Numbered from the stretch's first letter, positions 34,619 to 43,899 are shown. The stretch is 64,000 nt of DNA from Achromobacter sp. AONIH1 (GCF_002902905.1 NZ_CP026124.1:3658001-3722000); one strand, 5' to 3'. Notes: a model not told the origin generated them from the sequence alone. Made by a program: numbers and translations.

Positions 34619-35662
34619 ATGAATACGAAAGTCCACACGGGCGCGGACGGCGCCCGGGGTTTGTCGCGCGGCATATCCCGCCGCGCGCTGTTGCGCGCCG
34701 CCGGCGTCGCCGGCCTGGCCGCGCCGCTCGGCATGCTGGGTTCGCGCGTGCTGGCGGCCAATACCGCGCCGCGCACTTTCAAGATCGCGTGGAGCCAGAC
34801 CGCCGTCTGCCAGTCGCCCGTGTCGGTGGCGCTGGAGCGCGGCTTTTTCGACAAGTACGGCCTGCGCGTCGAGCGCATCAACTTCAGCGGCTCGACCGAT
34901 CAGCTGCTTGAAGCCATCGCCACCGGCCATGCCGATGGCGGCATCGGCATGGCGCTGCGCTGGCTCAAGCCGCTGGAGCAGGGCTTCGACGTCAAGCTGG
35001 CCGTCGGCACGCACGGCGGCTGCATGCGGCTGCTGACGCCGGCCGATTCGCCCATCAAGAGCGTGCAGGATCTGAAGGGCCGGCGCGTGGCCGTGTCGGA
35101 CCAGGCCAGCCCGGTGAAGAACTTCTTCGCCATCCGCGTGGCGCAGCTGGGCCTGGATCCCGATCAGGTGGACTGGCGCCAGTATCCGCAGGACCTGTTC
35201 GGCGAAGTGCTGAGGAAGGGCGAGGTCGACGCCATCGCTGGCGACGATCCGCTCATCTACACGCTGCGCGAGGACAACAAGCTGCGCGAGATCGCCACCA
35301 ATCTGGAAGGCGACTACGAGAACCGCACCTGCTGCGTGCTGGGCCTGCGCGGCGACCTGGTGCGCAAGGACCCGGAGGCCGCCGCCGCCATCACGCGCGC
35401 AGTGATCGACGCGCAGCGCTGGACCGCGTCCAATCCCGACGAGACCGCGCGCATCTTCGCGCCCTACGTGCCGGGCAAGGTGCCGGCCGAGCGCGTGGCG
35501 CAGATCCTGCGCAGCCACACGCACGGCCATGCCTCCACCGGCGCCGCGCTGCGCGAGGAAATCGTGGGCTACGCCAAGGATCTGAAGATCATCAAGGTCC
35601 TGAGCGCGAACCTGGACATCAACAAATACGCGCAAGCGGTGGTGCCCAATGTCCTCGGCTGA
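34619..35662 (+). CDS. ABC transporter substrate-binding protein, SsuA/TauA-like, Tat signal
   Basis: The 347-residue protein has a twin-arginine-type signal (RGISRRALLRAAGVAGLAAP) and a NMT1/SsuA-like fold (VALERGFFDKYGLRVERINF, SVQDLKGRRVAVSDQASPVK). Four cysteines stand out in the mature part: Cys64 in TAVCQSP, Cys135 in HGGCMRL, and Cys238-Cys239 in RTCCVLG. Free cysteines are uncommon in this family. ATG 34619 follows AAGGAAGG. It is the first gene of an operon with permease, ATPase, cytochrome c fusion and OsmC genes. A sulfonate, thiol or related compound is a plausible ligand. Confidence 0.88.
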   Translation: MNTKVHTGADGARGLSRGISRRALLRAAGVAGLAAPLGMLGSRVLAANTAPRTFKIAWSQTAVCQSPVSVALERGFFDKYGLRVERINFSGSTDQLLEAIATGHADGGIGMALRWLKPLEQGFDVKLAVGTHGGCMRLLTPADSPIKSVQDLKGRRVAVSDQASPVKNFFAIRVAQLGLDPDQVDWRQYPQDLFGEVLRKGEVDAIAGDDPLIYTLREDNKLREIATNLEGDYENRTCCVLGLRGDLVRKDPEAAAAITRAVIDAQRWTASNPDETARIFAPYVPGKVPAERVAQILRSHTHGHASTGAALREEIVGYAKDLKIIKVLSANLDINKYAQAVVPNVLG

Positions 35663-36677
35663 CGCGGCGTTGGCCGCCAGCGCGGCGCGCGCTCCGGCGG
35701 GCGCCGCGCGCGCGCCGGGATGGCGCCTGTGGAAGACCGGCGCGGTCGCCGCCGCGCTGTGGGCCGGCGTGGGCGGGCTGACGCTGGGCCTGCCCAATAT
35801 CGAGGTCGGCTTCACGTCCTGGAGCTATACGCGCGAGTTCGGCGTGGCGGCGCTGGCGCTGGCGGCCCTGTTGCTGCTGGCGGCGGTGTCGGGCCGCGAA
35901 CAGGCCCGGCCGGCGCAGGCGCTGCGCCGCGCCGGACCGTGGTTCGCGGCGCTGGCGGTGGCCGTGGGCGGTTGGGAGCTGGCAACCGCCAAGCTGGCCC
36001 TGCTGCCCAGTCCCTTCTTCGCGCCGCCGCAATCGCTGATCGAGGTCTACGTCTCGGACTACAAGCGGCTCCTGGACAGCCTGATCAATTCGCTGTGGCT
36101 GCTGTTCAACGGTTTCGCGCTGGGCGCGGCGGCGGGCTTCCTGACCGGCGTGGCGATCGGCTGGTCGCGCGGGCTCGGCTACTGGGTGCATCCGGTGCTG
36201 CGTTTCCTGGGACCGGTGCCGTCGACCGCGCTTTTGCCGATGGCGTTCTACTTCTTTCCGTCCGGTTGGTCGGCGGCGGTGTTCCTGATCGCGCTGGCGA
36301 CCTGGTTCCCCGTCACCGTGCTGACCTGGTCCGGCGTGGCGGGCGTGAACCGCGCCTACTACGACGTGGCGCGCACCATGGGCGCCAGCGAGTGGTTCCT
36401 GGTGCTGCGCGTGGCCATACCGGCGGCGTTGCCGCAGGTCTTCGTCGGCCTGTTCATGGGGCTGGGCGCGTCGTTCTCGGTGCTGGTGGCCGCCGAAATG
36501 ATGGGCGTGAAATCCGGCCTGGGCTGGTATCTGTCCTGGGCGCAGGGCTGGGCGTCGTACGCCAATATGTACGGCGCGCTGATCGTGATGGCGCTGGTGT
36601 TCTCGGGCCTGATCACGCTGCTGTTCCTGGGGCGCGACCGCCTGCTCGCATGGCAGAAGGGAGTCGTCAAATGGTAG
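35649..36677 (+). CDS. ABC transporter permease, SsuC/TauC-like
   Basis: The 342-residue inner-membrane protein has the typical permease core (about residues 140-335). It carries the EAA-like loop AYYDVARTMGASEWFLVLRVAIPAALP and the segment FVGLFMGLGASFSVLVAAEM. The N-terminus is longer than usual and adds about two membrane segments. Its ATG overlaps the end of the binding-protein gene by 14 bases, and its end overlaps the ATPase start by 7 bases, so translation is coupled. Confidence 0.9.
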   Translation: MSSADAALAASAARAPAGAARAPGWRLWKTGAVAAALWAGVGGLTLGLPNIEVGFTSWSYTREFGVAALALAALLLLAAVSGREQARPAQALRRAGPWFAALAVAVGGWELATAKLALLPSPFFAPPQSLIEVYVSDYKRLLDSLINSLWLLFNGFALGAAAGFLTGVAIGWSRGLGYWVHPVLRFLGPVPSTALLPMAFYFFPSGWSAAVFLIALATWFPVTVLTWSGVAGVNRAYYDVARTMGASEWFLVLRVAIPAALPQVFVGLFMGLGASFSVLVAAEMMGVKSGLGWYLSWAQGWASYANMYGALIVMALVFSGLITLLFLGRDRLLAWQKGVVKW

Positions 36678-37510
36678 CCGTGGCGCAATCGGTTTCCCCG
36701 GCGCCGTCGGCGCATCCACCGGGATTCGGCGCTGCGGCGGGCGCGCCGGCGGCGCGCGGCGCGGCCCTGTCGGTGCGCGGCGTCAATCACCGCTTCGAGC
36801 TGGAAGGCGCGGCCCTGCCGGTGCTGGACAACATCGACCTGGATATCCAGCCGGGCGAGTTCGTGGCCCTGCTCGGTCCGAGCGGCTGCGGCAAGTCCAC
36901 GCTGCTGCGTCTGGTCGCGGGACTGGAACCGCCAGCCGAGGGCGCGCTGCTGGCCGACGGCGAGCCCATCGCCGGTCCGTCGCCCTCGCGCATCGTGGTG
37001 TTCCAGGACCCCACGCTGTATCCCTGGCGCACGGTCCGGAACAACGTGGCGCTGGGCCTGCAGGCGCGCGGCCTGCTCAAGACCCAGGGCGCGCGCGTGG
37101 ACGATGCCTTGCAGCGCGTCGGCCTGCAGGCCTTCGGCCAGGCTTATCCGCATCAGCTGTCCGGCGGCATGGCGCAGCGCGCGGCGCTGGCGCGCGCGCT
37201 GGTCAATGACCCGCGCATCCTGATCCTGGACGAGCCCCTGGGCAAGCTGGATTCGCTGACCCGCATCGCCATGCAGTCCGAGCTGGTGGACTTGTGGCAA
37301 CGCGCGGGCTTCACCGCGCTGCTGGTGACGCACGACGTCGAGGAAGCGCTGTTCATGGCGACCCGCATCGTGGTGCTGAGCGAGCGGCCGGCGCGCATCA
37401 AGGACGAGATCGTCAATGACCTGCCGTATCCGCGTCATCGGGGCGATCCGAAGCTGGCGGCGTTGCGGCATCGCGCCTTGGCGCTGCTGGGCCTGGACGC
37501 GACGTGGTGA
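36671..37510 (+). CDS. ABC transporter ATP-binding protein, SsuB/TauB-like
   Basis: The 279-residue ATPase has Walker A LLGPSGCGKSTLLR, Q-loop VFQDPTLYPWRTV, signature LSGGMAQRAALARAL, Walker B ILILDEPLGKLD and H-loop LLVTHDVEEALF. An N-terminal Ala/Pro-rich stretch of about 30 residues precedes the domain. It completes the importer with the preceding binding protein and permease. The stop codon lies inside the start of the cytochrome c gene. Confidence 0.92.
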   Translation: MVAVAQSVSPAPSAHPPGFGAAAGAPAARGAALSVRGVNHRFELEGAALPVLDNIDLDIQPGEFVALLGPSGCGKSTLLRLVAGLEPPAEGALLADGEPIAGPSPSRIVVFQDPTLYPWRTVRNNVALGLQARGLLKTQGARVDDALQRVGLQAFGQAYPHQLSGGMAQRAALARALVNDPRILILDEPLGKLDSLTRIAMQSELVDLWQRAGFTALLVTHDVEEALFMATRIVVLSERPARIKDEIVNDLPYPRHRGDPKLAALRHRALALLGLDATW

Positions 37511-38979
37511 GTACCGTGGCGATGGCGCTGGCGGCCGCGGCGGCGCCAGCGGCCATGCTGGTCTGGTCGCGGGCCGCCCTGGCGGGCGCAGGCGGGGCGG
37601 GGCGCGCGCGGCTGGCATGGGCTTCGGCCTGGACGCTGGCCGGGGTGGCCGGGCTGGTGGCCTTGGGCTGGTCGCGGGCACAGGGCTTGCCGGGCCTGCT
37701 GGGTTCCCGCGCCGGACATCTGGCGCTGGCCTCGGGCGCGGCGCTGGCATTGGCCCTGGCCGCCGCATGGCTGTGGCGGCGCGAGGCGGATACGGATTCC
37801 CATGACGGCAAGCCGGCGCGTCGCGGCGCGGTGCTGGCCGCCGGCGCACTGGCCTTGCTGGCGCTGCTGCTGGGGCAGGGCTTCGCCTGGCAGGGCGGCG
37901 AGTCGCTGGCGGTGGCCCATTGGCCCTTTGCCTGGCGCTATGACGCGGACCTGCCGGTCAGCCCGCATACCTGGCGGCGGCTGGCCTGGGCCGGCGCGCA
38001 GATGGCGTCGGCCGTGCTGCTGGCCCTGGCGGCGTGGCGTTGGCGTCGCTGGCGCATCGCCCTGTCGCTGGCGGCCATCGCGCTGGGCGCGAGCGTCAGC
38101 TGGCCGCATCCGCGCATGCTGCTGACCGAGGCGCGGGCCACTTCCTACCAGCATTCGCCGCTGCCGTTCTCGGACCGGGAGCTGCTGCGCGGCGCGGCCT
38201 TGTACCAGGCGCACTGCGCGTCCTGCCACGGGGCGGGCGCGGACGGACGCGGCGTGCGCGCGGCCAGCCTGCCGCGCTGGCCCAGCGTGCTGGGTCCGGC
38301 CCTGTTCGACAACCGGCTGGAGGGCGAGCTGCACTGGCGCGTGGCGCATGGCGGCGACGCGCCGCAGGACGCCCCGGCCATGCCGGCCTTTGGCGCGGCG
38401 CTGAGCGACGACGACATCTGGCGCGTGCTGGACTATCTGCGGCTGCAGGCCTATGGCCTGAGCGGCGGGGCGGGCATGCCGGCGGTGCCGGCGCCGGCCG
38501 TGGCGCTGTCGTGCCGGGATGGCCGAGCGGCCTGGCTGACGGACCTGCGAGGCCTGCCCGTGCGGGTGCTGGCGCAGGCGCCGGGCGCCTCGCCCGAGCC
38601 ACAGGACCCGCGCCTGCTGACCGTGGCCCTGAGCCGCGACGGCGCGCCGGTTGCCGACGCGGACTGCGTGGCGACGGGGCCGCAAGCCTGGGCCGCCTAT
38701 GCGCTGGCGGCCGGCCTGCCCGAGGATGGGCTGGCCGGCGCGCAATTCATGGTGGACCGGCGCGGCTGGCTGCGCGCGCGCCGGCTGCCGGGCGCGGCGC
38801 CGGCCTGGACCAGCGCCGACAACGTCTGCGGCCCCGACGGCCGCATGGAGAACAGCTCGGCCCAGGGCCTGGGCGAGCTGCTGGGCGCTATGGACCGCAA
38901 GCCCATCCCCATTCCCGATATCCGGCGCGCTCCGCAAGGAGCGGGCCTTCCGGATGCGCGTCACGCGCATCGTTCCTGA
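37504..38979 (+). CDS. Membrane protein fused to a cytochrome c domain
   Basis: The 491-residue product begins with GTG 37504 or 37507, overlapping the ATPase stop. About six hydrophobic segments fill residues 1-210. They are followed by a cytochrome c domain with the haem motif CASCH at residues 238-242 and a probable axial Met in PAMPAFGAALS, and then a C-terminal domain of about 150 residues with no recognised family. The haem domain would face the periplasm. The fusion directly downstream of an ABC importer is unusual and suggests electron transfer tied to the imported compound. Haem attachment would need the cytochrome c maturation system, which is not in the window. Confidence 0.82.
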   Translation: MVSTVAMALAAAAAPAAMLVWSRAALAGAGGAGRARLAWASAWTLAGVAGLVALGWSRAQGLPGLLGSRAGHLALASGAALALALAAAWLWRREADTDSHDGKPARRGAVLAAGALALLALLLGQGFAWQGGESLAVAHWPFAWRYDADLPVSPHTWRRLAWAGAQMASAVLLALAAWRWRRWRIALSLAAIALGASVSWPHPRMLLTEARATSYQHSPLPFSDRELLRGAALYQAHCASCHGAGADGRGVRAASLPRWPSVLGPALFDNRLEGELHWRVAHGGDAPQDAPAMPAFGAALSDDDIWRVLDYLRLQAYGLSGGAGMPAVPAPAVALSCRDGRAAWLTDLRGLPVRVLAQAPGASPEPQDPRLLTVALSRDGAPVADADCVATGPQAWAAYALAAGLPEDGLAGAQFMVDRRGWLRARRLPGAAPAWTSADNVCGPDGRMENSSAQGLGELLGAMDRKPIPIPDIRRAPQGAGLPDARHAHRS

Positions 38980-39000
38980 GCAAGCACCGAGACAGAAGCC

Positions 39001-39534
39001 ATGAGCAACCTGAACGAATACCTGGGCCAGAAACGCGAAGCCGTGCTGCGGCGCAATGCCCGCGATCCGCAGACCGTCGAGCCCGTGAAGCTGCGCGCGC
39101 AGGTGTCGGCCGAAGGCCGCAGCGGCGTGCGCCGCATCCGCATCCGCGATCATCAGGTGGTGAGCGACAGCCCCGCCGATTTCGCCGGTTACGACCTGGG
39201 CCCCAGTTCGCCCGAGCTGCTGCTCGGGTCGCTGGGCAGCTGCCTGACGCACATCTTCCTGATCAAGGCGGCCGAATTGCAGCTGCCGCTGGAGTCGCTG
39301 CAGGTGGAGATCGAGGGCGACCTGGATCCGCGCGGCGGCAAGCCGGGCTATGAGAACGTGCCGTTCTTCCCGCACAACATCCGCTACACCGCGCACATCG
39401 TGTCGCCCGCCGACGAGGCGCAAGTGCGCGCGGTGCACGAGGCGGTGGAGCAGTGGTGTCCCATCCTGAACCTGCTCAAGCGTCCGCAGCCGCTGGAGGG
39501 CAGCGTGCGGCACACGCGGCCGGCGACGCAGTAG
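39001..39534 (+). CDS. OsmC/Ohr-family protein
   Basis: The 177-residue OsmC-like protein has the two active-site cysteines, Cys81 in GSLGSCLTHIF and Cys153 in EQWCPILNLL, and the typical PELLLGSLGSC turn. OsmC and Ohr reduce organic peroxides with a disulfide mechanism. Some relatives in operons act on sulfur compounds. It follows the cytochrome c gene by 21 bases and so is probably the last gene of the operon. Confidence 0.9.
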   Translation: MSNLNEYLGQKREAVLRRNARDPQTVEPVKLRAQVSAEGRSGVRRIRIRDHQVVSDSPADFAGYDLGPSSPELLLGSLGSCLTHIFLIKAAELQLPLESLQVEIEGDLDPRGGKPGYENVPFFPHNIRYTAHIVSPADEAQVRAVHEAVEQWCPILNLLKRPQPLEGSVRHTRPATQ

Positions 39535-39570
39535 ACAGGGCCGGGAGCGGGGCGCGGAGCCGGGCGCGAT

Positions 39571-39606
39571 CAGGGCGTGGGCCAGGGCGTGGGCCAGGGC
39601 GCTGGC
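39571..39606. repeat. Three tandem 12-bp repeats
   Basis: CAGGGCGTGGGC is repeated at 39571-39582 and 39583-39594, then as CAGGGCGCTGGC at 39595-39606. They lie in the 106-base gap between the OsmC gene and a convergent LysR gene. Replication slippage is the simplest explanation. Confidence 0.85.
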
Positions 39607-39640
39607 CTGAGCGCGGGTTTGGGCGAGAGGGACCGGACGC

Positions 39641-40483
39641 TCAGGCCAGCCGGCTGCGCATCAGGATCTCGGTCAGCGCGCGGGTGGGCCGGTTGGGCGA
39701 GGGCGCCGCGATCACGATGAATTCCACCTGCGGCAGCGGCGGCAGCCGCTGCGCGCCGGCCGGCGGCGCGAGCCCGGCGGTGGACAGGTGCGACGGCTGC
39801 ACCGTCACGCCCAGGCCGGCGCGCGCCGCCGCCTGGCAGCCGGCATAGCTGGTGCTGGTGCAGACGATCTGCCAGCTGCGTCCGGCGCGCGCCAGCGCGT
39901 CCAGCGCCAGCCCGCGCGTGACGCTGGGCTCGCGCAGCAGGATCAGCGGCAGCGGCGCGTCGGGATCCAGCGGCAGGCCTTCCTTGGCCTGCCACAGCAG
40001 CGCTTCCTTGTGCAGCGTCTGGCCGCGCCGGTCGCCGCGCCGGCGCTTGCCGATCATCACGTCCAGCGCGTTGTCGTCCAGCAGCTTGTACAGCTCGCTG
40101 GTGACGCCGATGCTGATGTCCAGCTCGACCTCGGGATGCGCCAGCCGGAAGGCGGCCAGCACGTCGGGCAGGGGCCCCAGCGCCAGGTCGTCGGAGGTGC
40201 CCAGCCGCACGCGGCCGCGCAGCCGGGGCGCGTCGAACAGGCGTTCGGCCCGTTCGTGGGCGTCCAGGATGATGCGCGCATGCACCAGCAGGCTGCGGCC
40301 GTCGCTGGTCAGCGCCAGCGTGTGGGTGTCGCGCACGAACAGCCGCCGGTTCAGCGCCTGCTCCAGCTGGCGCACGTGTTCGCTGACGGTGGGCTGGGTC
40401 AGGCCCAGCCGCCGCGCGGCCTCGGTGAAGCTGGGCGCGGCGGCCGCGGCGGCGAAGGTCTTGAGCCAGAGCGGATTGAGCAT
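39641..40483 (-). CDS. LysR-family transcriptional regulator
   Basis: The 280-residue regulator begins at ATG 40483 (MLNPLWLKTFAAAAAAPSFT). The LysR helix-turn-helix is followed by a short effector domain. The open frame continues upstream, but that portion is antisense to the neighbouring transporter. It diverges from a BASS-type transporter, the probable target. Confidence 0.92.
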   Translation of the reverse strand: MLNPLWLKTFAAAAAAPSFTEAARRLGLTQPTVSEHVRQLEQALNRRLFVRDTHTLALTSDGRSLLVHARIILDAHERAERLFDAPRLRGRVRLGTSDDLALGPLPDVLAAFRLAHPEVELDISIGVTSELYKLLDDNALDVMIGKRRRGDRRGQTLHKEALLWQAKEGLPLDPDAPLPLILLREPSVTRGLALDALARAGRSWQIVCTSTSYAGCQAAARAGLGVTVQPSHLSTAGLAPPAGAQRLPPLPQVEFIVIAAPSPNRPTRALTEILMRSRLA

Positions 40484-40589
40484 GGCGGCTGGTAATAGGA
40501 AATTCCGATGACAGTCAAAGTAATCAATGGGCTTCACGATGGCAAGAGGCGCGCCTATAGTGGCCGGGAACTGTCCTGGAACTTCCGCC

Positions 40590-41579
40590 ATGCGCCGCTT
40601 TCTGCCCGATGCCTTCACCCTCACGCTGATCGCCACCGTGATCCTGGCCAGCGTGTTTCCCGCCGTGGGCCAGGGGGCGTCGTTCATGCTGGTCGCCAGC
40701 AACGTGGCGATCTCGCTGCTGTTCTTCCTGCATGGGGCGCGGCTGTCCACCGACGCCATCGTGGCGGGCGTGAAGGACCTGCGCCTGCATGCCCTGATCC
40801 TGGGCTGCACCTTCGTGCTGTTCCCGCTGCTGGGACTAGGGCTGCGCGCGCTGTTCCCGGGGCTGCTGACGCCGGGGCTGTGGCTGGGCGTGCTGTTTGT
40901 CTGCACGCTGTCCTCCACGGTGCAGTCGTCCATCGCCTTCACGTCCATGGCGCGCGGCAACGTGCCCGGCGCCATCTGCGCGGCCACCGCTTCGAACCTG
41001 CTGGGCACGGTGCTGACGCCGCTGCTGGTGGCCGTGCTGCTGCACCGCCAGGGCGGCGGTCACGGGCTGGCCGACGCCGGCCGCATCCTGCTGCAATTGC
41101 TGCTGCCGTTCGCGTTGGGTAGCCTGCTGCGACCCTGGATCGGCGCCTGGGCCCAGCGCAACAGCCGCGTGCTGTCCAAGGTGGACCGAAGCTCGATCCT
41201 GCTGGCCGTCTACACCGCCTTCAGCGAAGCGGTGGCGCAGGGCATCTGGCACGCCTTTCCGCCGCTGGACCTGGCCACCATGGTGCTGGTCAACGCGGTA
41301 TTGCTGGGCGCAGTGCTGCTGATCACCACCTGGGGCGCGCGCCGGCTGGGCCTGTCCAAGGAGAACGAGATCACGCTGGTGTTCTGTGGCTCGAAGAAAT
41401 CGCTGGCCTCGGGCATTCCGCTGGCGACCGTGCTGTTCGGCACGTCGCAGATGGGCATCGTGGTGCTGCCCCTGATGATCTTCCACCAGATGCAGCTGAT
41501 GGTCTGCGCGGTGCTGGCGCGGCGCTATGCCGACCGGGAAGCGCCGGCGGCAGGCGACGCGGCGCCGGCCCGGGTCTGA
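40590..41579 (+). CDS. Bile acid:sodium symporter family transporter (YfeH-like)
   Basis: The 329-residue membrane protein has about nine to ten hydrophobic segments and the SBF-like motifs FLHGARLSTDAIVAG, FVCTLSSTVQSSIAFTSMARGN and FCGSKKSLASGIPLATVLF. It starts at ATG 40590 (MRRFLPDAFTLTLIATVILA). Substrates in this family include organic anions and, in other subgroups, arsenite. The adjacent LysR gene points to induction by the transported compound. Confidence 0.9.
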   Translation: MRRFLPDAFTLTLIATVILASVFPAVGQGASFMLVASNVAISLLFFLHGARLSTDAIVAGVKDLRLHALILGCTFVLFPLLGLGLRALFPGLLTPGLWLGVLFVCTLSSTVQSSIAFTSMARGNVPGAICAATASNLLGTVLTPLLVAVLLHRQGGGHGLADAGRILLQLLLPFALGSLLRPWIGAWAQRNSRVLSKVDRSSILLAVYTAFSEAVAQGIWHAFPPLDLATMVLVNAVLLGAVLLITTWGARRLGLSKENEITLVFCGSKKSLASGIPLATVLFGTSQMGIVVLPLMIFHQMQLMVCAVLARRYADREAPAAGDAAPARV

Positions 41580-41668
41580 CGCGGCCCGGGCCTGGAGCCG
41601 GCCTCGCCGTATGGCCCCCGAGCCAGGGACAGCACACCAGCCGTCCTGCGGCCAGGGACGGCCCGCGC

Positions 41669-42052
41669 TCAGGCGGCGTCCAGCGGGCGGATCTTGCCGG
41701 CGGGGCGCCAATAGACCGCGCCGTCGCGTTCCTGCACATCCAGCGCCGTGAGGCGGCCGTTCTTGCAGGGGCCGCCCACGCACAGGCCGGTGTCGGGCTG
41801 GTAGGTGGCGCCGTGGCGCGCGCACATGATGAGGTCGCCCGCGCGGGTGAAGAAGCTGCCTTCCCAGTCCAGTTCCACGCCCACGTGGGCGCAACGGTTC
41901 AGGTAGCCGTGCACGCGGTCCTGGTAGCGCACGAAGAAGGCCGTGGTCTGGCCGGCGGCATCGTGCACCGGCACTTTCACGCCCAGGCCGCCGTTCACCA
42001 GGTCGGCGGCGCTACAGACGAGGACTTCGGGGGCGGCGGGGGATTCCTGCAT
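41669..42052 (-). CDS. Rieske [2Fe-2S] domain protein
   Basis: The 127-residue protein has the two Rieske ligand motifs, CAH (Cys54, His56) and CARH (Cys77, His80), which bind a [2Fe-2S] cluster. It is a stand-alone ferredoxin-type Rieske protein without a membrane anchor. It lies 53 bases downstream of the Atm1-type ABC exporter gene on the same strand. Since Atm1-like exporters are linked to iron-sulfur or glutathione metabolism, cotranscription is noteworthy. Its redox partner is unknown. Confidence 0.92.
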   Translation of the reverse strand: MQESPAAPEVLVCSAADLVNGGLGVKVPVHDAAGQTTAFFVRYQDRVHGYLNRCAHVGVELDWEGSFFTRAGDLIMCARHGATYQPDTGLCVGGPCKNGRLTALDVQERDGAVYWRPAGKIRPLDAA

Positions 42053-42105
42053 GGCGGGGCCTTGGATTCAAAGGGGGCGATCTTCGGACAGTGGGGGAGG
42101 GCTTG

Positions 42106-43899
42106 TCAATCCGCCGGGCTTCGCAGCTGCCGCGCCCACATGCCGGCGTAGACGCCGTCGCGCGCCAGCAGTTCCTGGTGGCGGCCGCGCTCGACCACCA
42201 GGCCATCGGCCAGCACGATGATCTCGTCGGCGTCGGCCACGGTCGACAGCCGGTGCGCGATGATGAGCGTGCTGCGACCCTGGCTGACTTCGCGCAGGTT
42301 GGCCTGGATCTCGCGCTCGGTGTGGGTGTCCAGCGCGCTGGTGGCTTCGTCGAACAGGAACACGGCGGGATTCTTGAGCAGCGTGCGGGCGATGGCCACG
42401 CGCTGCTTCTCGCCGCCGGACAGCTTCAGCCCGCGTTCGCCCACCATGGTGCCGTAGCCGTCGGGCATGGCCATGATCAGGTCGTGCACATGGGCCAGTC
42501 GCGCGGCGGCCTCGATCTCGGCGTCGCTGGCGCCGGGGCGGCCGTAGCCGATGTTGTAGCGGATGGTGTCGTTGAACAGCACCGTGTCCTGCGGCACCAC
42601 GCCGATGGCGGCGCGCACGCTCTGCTGGGTGACTTCGCGCAGGTCCTGGCCGTCGATCAGGATGGCGCCGGCGTCGGCGTCGTAGAAGCGGAACAGCAGG
42701 CGCGCGATGGTGGACTTGCCCGCGCCGGACGGGCCGACCACGGCCACGGTCTTGCCGGCCGGAATGCGGAAGCTGACGCCCTTCAGGATCGGCCGGCGCT
42801 CGTCGTAGCCGAAACGCACGTCGCGGAATTCGACTTCGGCGCCGGACACGGCCAGATCGCGCGCGCCGGGCCGGTCGGCGATCTCGCGATCCTGGTCCAG
42901 CAGCTCGAACATGCGCTCCATGTCGATGATGGCCTGCTTGATCTCGCGGTAGATGAAGCCGAAGAAGCTCAGCGGCGAATACAGCTGCAGCAGGTAGGTG
43001 TTGACCAGCACGAAGTCGCCCAGCGTGTAGCGGCCCTCGGCGATGCCCTGGGCGGCCATCCACATGACCAGCGTCAGGCCCGCGGAAATGATGGCGGCCT
43101 GGCCGATGTTCAGGATCGACAGGCTGACCTGGCTGCGCACGGCGGCGCGCTCGTAGCGGCTGAGCGAGGCGTCGAAGCGCCGCGCCTCGTGCTCCTCGTT
43201 GCCGAAGTACTTGACCGTCTCGTAGTTCAGCAGGCTTTCGATGGCCTTGGTGTTGGCCTCGGAGTCGGTCTCGTTCATCTGGCGGCGGAACTTGGCTCGC
43301 CATTCGGTGACCAGCAGCGTGTAGGCGATGTACAGCGTGACCGTGGCGCCGGTGGCCAGCGCCAGCCAGCCGTCGAACATGCGCCACAGCACCACGCAGA
43401 CCAGTCCGATCTCGAAGAACGTGGGCAGGATGTTGAACAGCAGGAAGGACAGCAGGGTCTGGATGCCCTTGGTGCCGCGTTCGATGGCGCGGTTCAGCCC
43501 GCCGGTCTGGCGCGCCAGGTGAAAGCGCAGCGCCAGCCCATGCAGGTGGCGGAAGATCTGCAGCCCGACGGCGCGGATGGCGTGCTGGCCGACGCGGGCG
43601 AAGATGGCGTCGCGCAGTTCGGAGAAGATCAGCGACAGCACCCGCGCCCCGCCGTAGGCCAGGATCAGGCCCAGCGGCACGGCGACCGCGCCGGGCGCGC
43701 CCTGGCCCAGCGCGTCGACCGCGTGCTTGTACAGCACCGGCACGTAGACGGTCGCGGCCTTGGCCGCGAACAGACAGAGCAGGGCGATGACCACGCGCGC
43801 CTTCAGGCCGGGGCGTCCGGGCGGCCATAGATAGGGGAACAGGGTGCGCAGGGTGGAAAAGCCGTTGCGGCCCTGGGGCCGCGTGGGGGTGGCAGGCAT
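42106..43899 (-). CDS. Atm1/HMT1-type ABC exporter
   Basis: The 597-residue half-transporter has an N-terminal six-helix membrane domain and a C-terminal ATPase with Walker A GPSGAGKSTIARLLF, signature LSGGEKQRVAIARTLL and Walker B PAVFLFDEATSALD. The segment TGGLNRAIERGTKGIQTLL and later NETDSEANTKAIESLLNYETVKYFGNE mark the Atm1 subgroup (heavy-metal or glutathione-conjugate export; mitochondrial Atm1 supports iron-sulfur assembly). It heads a likely operon with the Rieske gene. The start is ATG 43899. Confidence 0.92.
   Translation of the reverse strand: MPATPTRPQGRNGFSTLRTLFPYLWPPGRPGLKARVVIALLCLFAAKAATVYVPVLYKHAVDALGQGAPGAVAVPLGLILAYGGARVLSLIFSELRDAIFARVGQHAIRAVGLQIFRHLHGLALRFHLARQTGGLNRAIERGTKGIQTLLSFLLFNILPTFFEIGLVCVVLWRMFDGWLALATGATVTLYIAYTLLVTEWRAKFRRQMNETDSEANTKAIESLLNYETVKYFGNEEHEARRFDASLSRYERAAVRSQVSLSILNIGQAAIISAGLTLVMWMAAQGIAEGRYTLGDFVLVNTYLLQLYSPLSFFGFIYREIKQAIIDMERMFELLDQDREIADRPGARDLAVSGAEVEFRDVRFGYDERRPILKGVSFRIPAGKTVAVVGPSGAGKSTIARLLFRFYDADAGAILIDGQDLREVTQQSVRAAIGVVPQDTVLFNDTIRYNIGYGRPGASDAEIEAAARLAHVHDLIMAMPDGYGTMVGERGLKLSGGEKQRVAIARTLLKNPAVFLFDEATSALDTHTEREIQANLREVSQGRSTLIIAHRLSTVADADEIIVLADGLVVERGRHQELLARDGVYAGMWARQLRSPAD

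Noticed and set aside
40484..41008. N-terminal extension of the LysR gene
   Set aside because: It runs antisense into the BASS transporter; LysR homology begins at ATG 40483.
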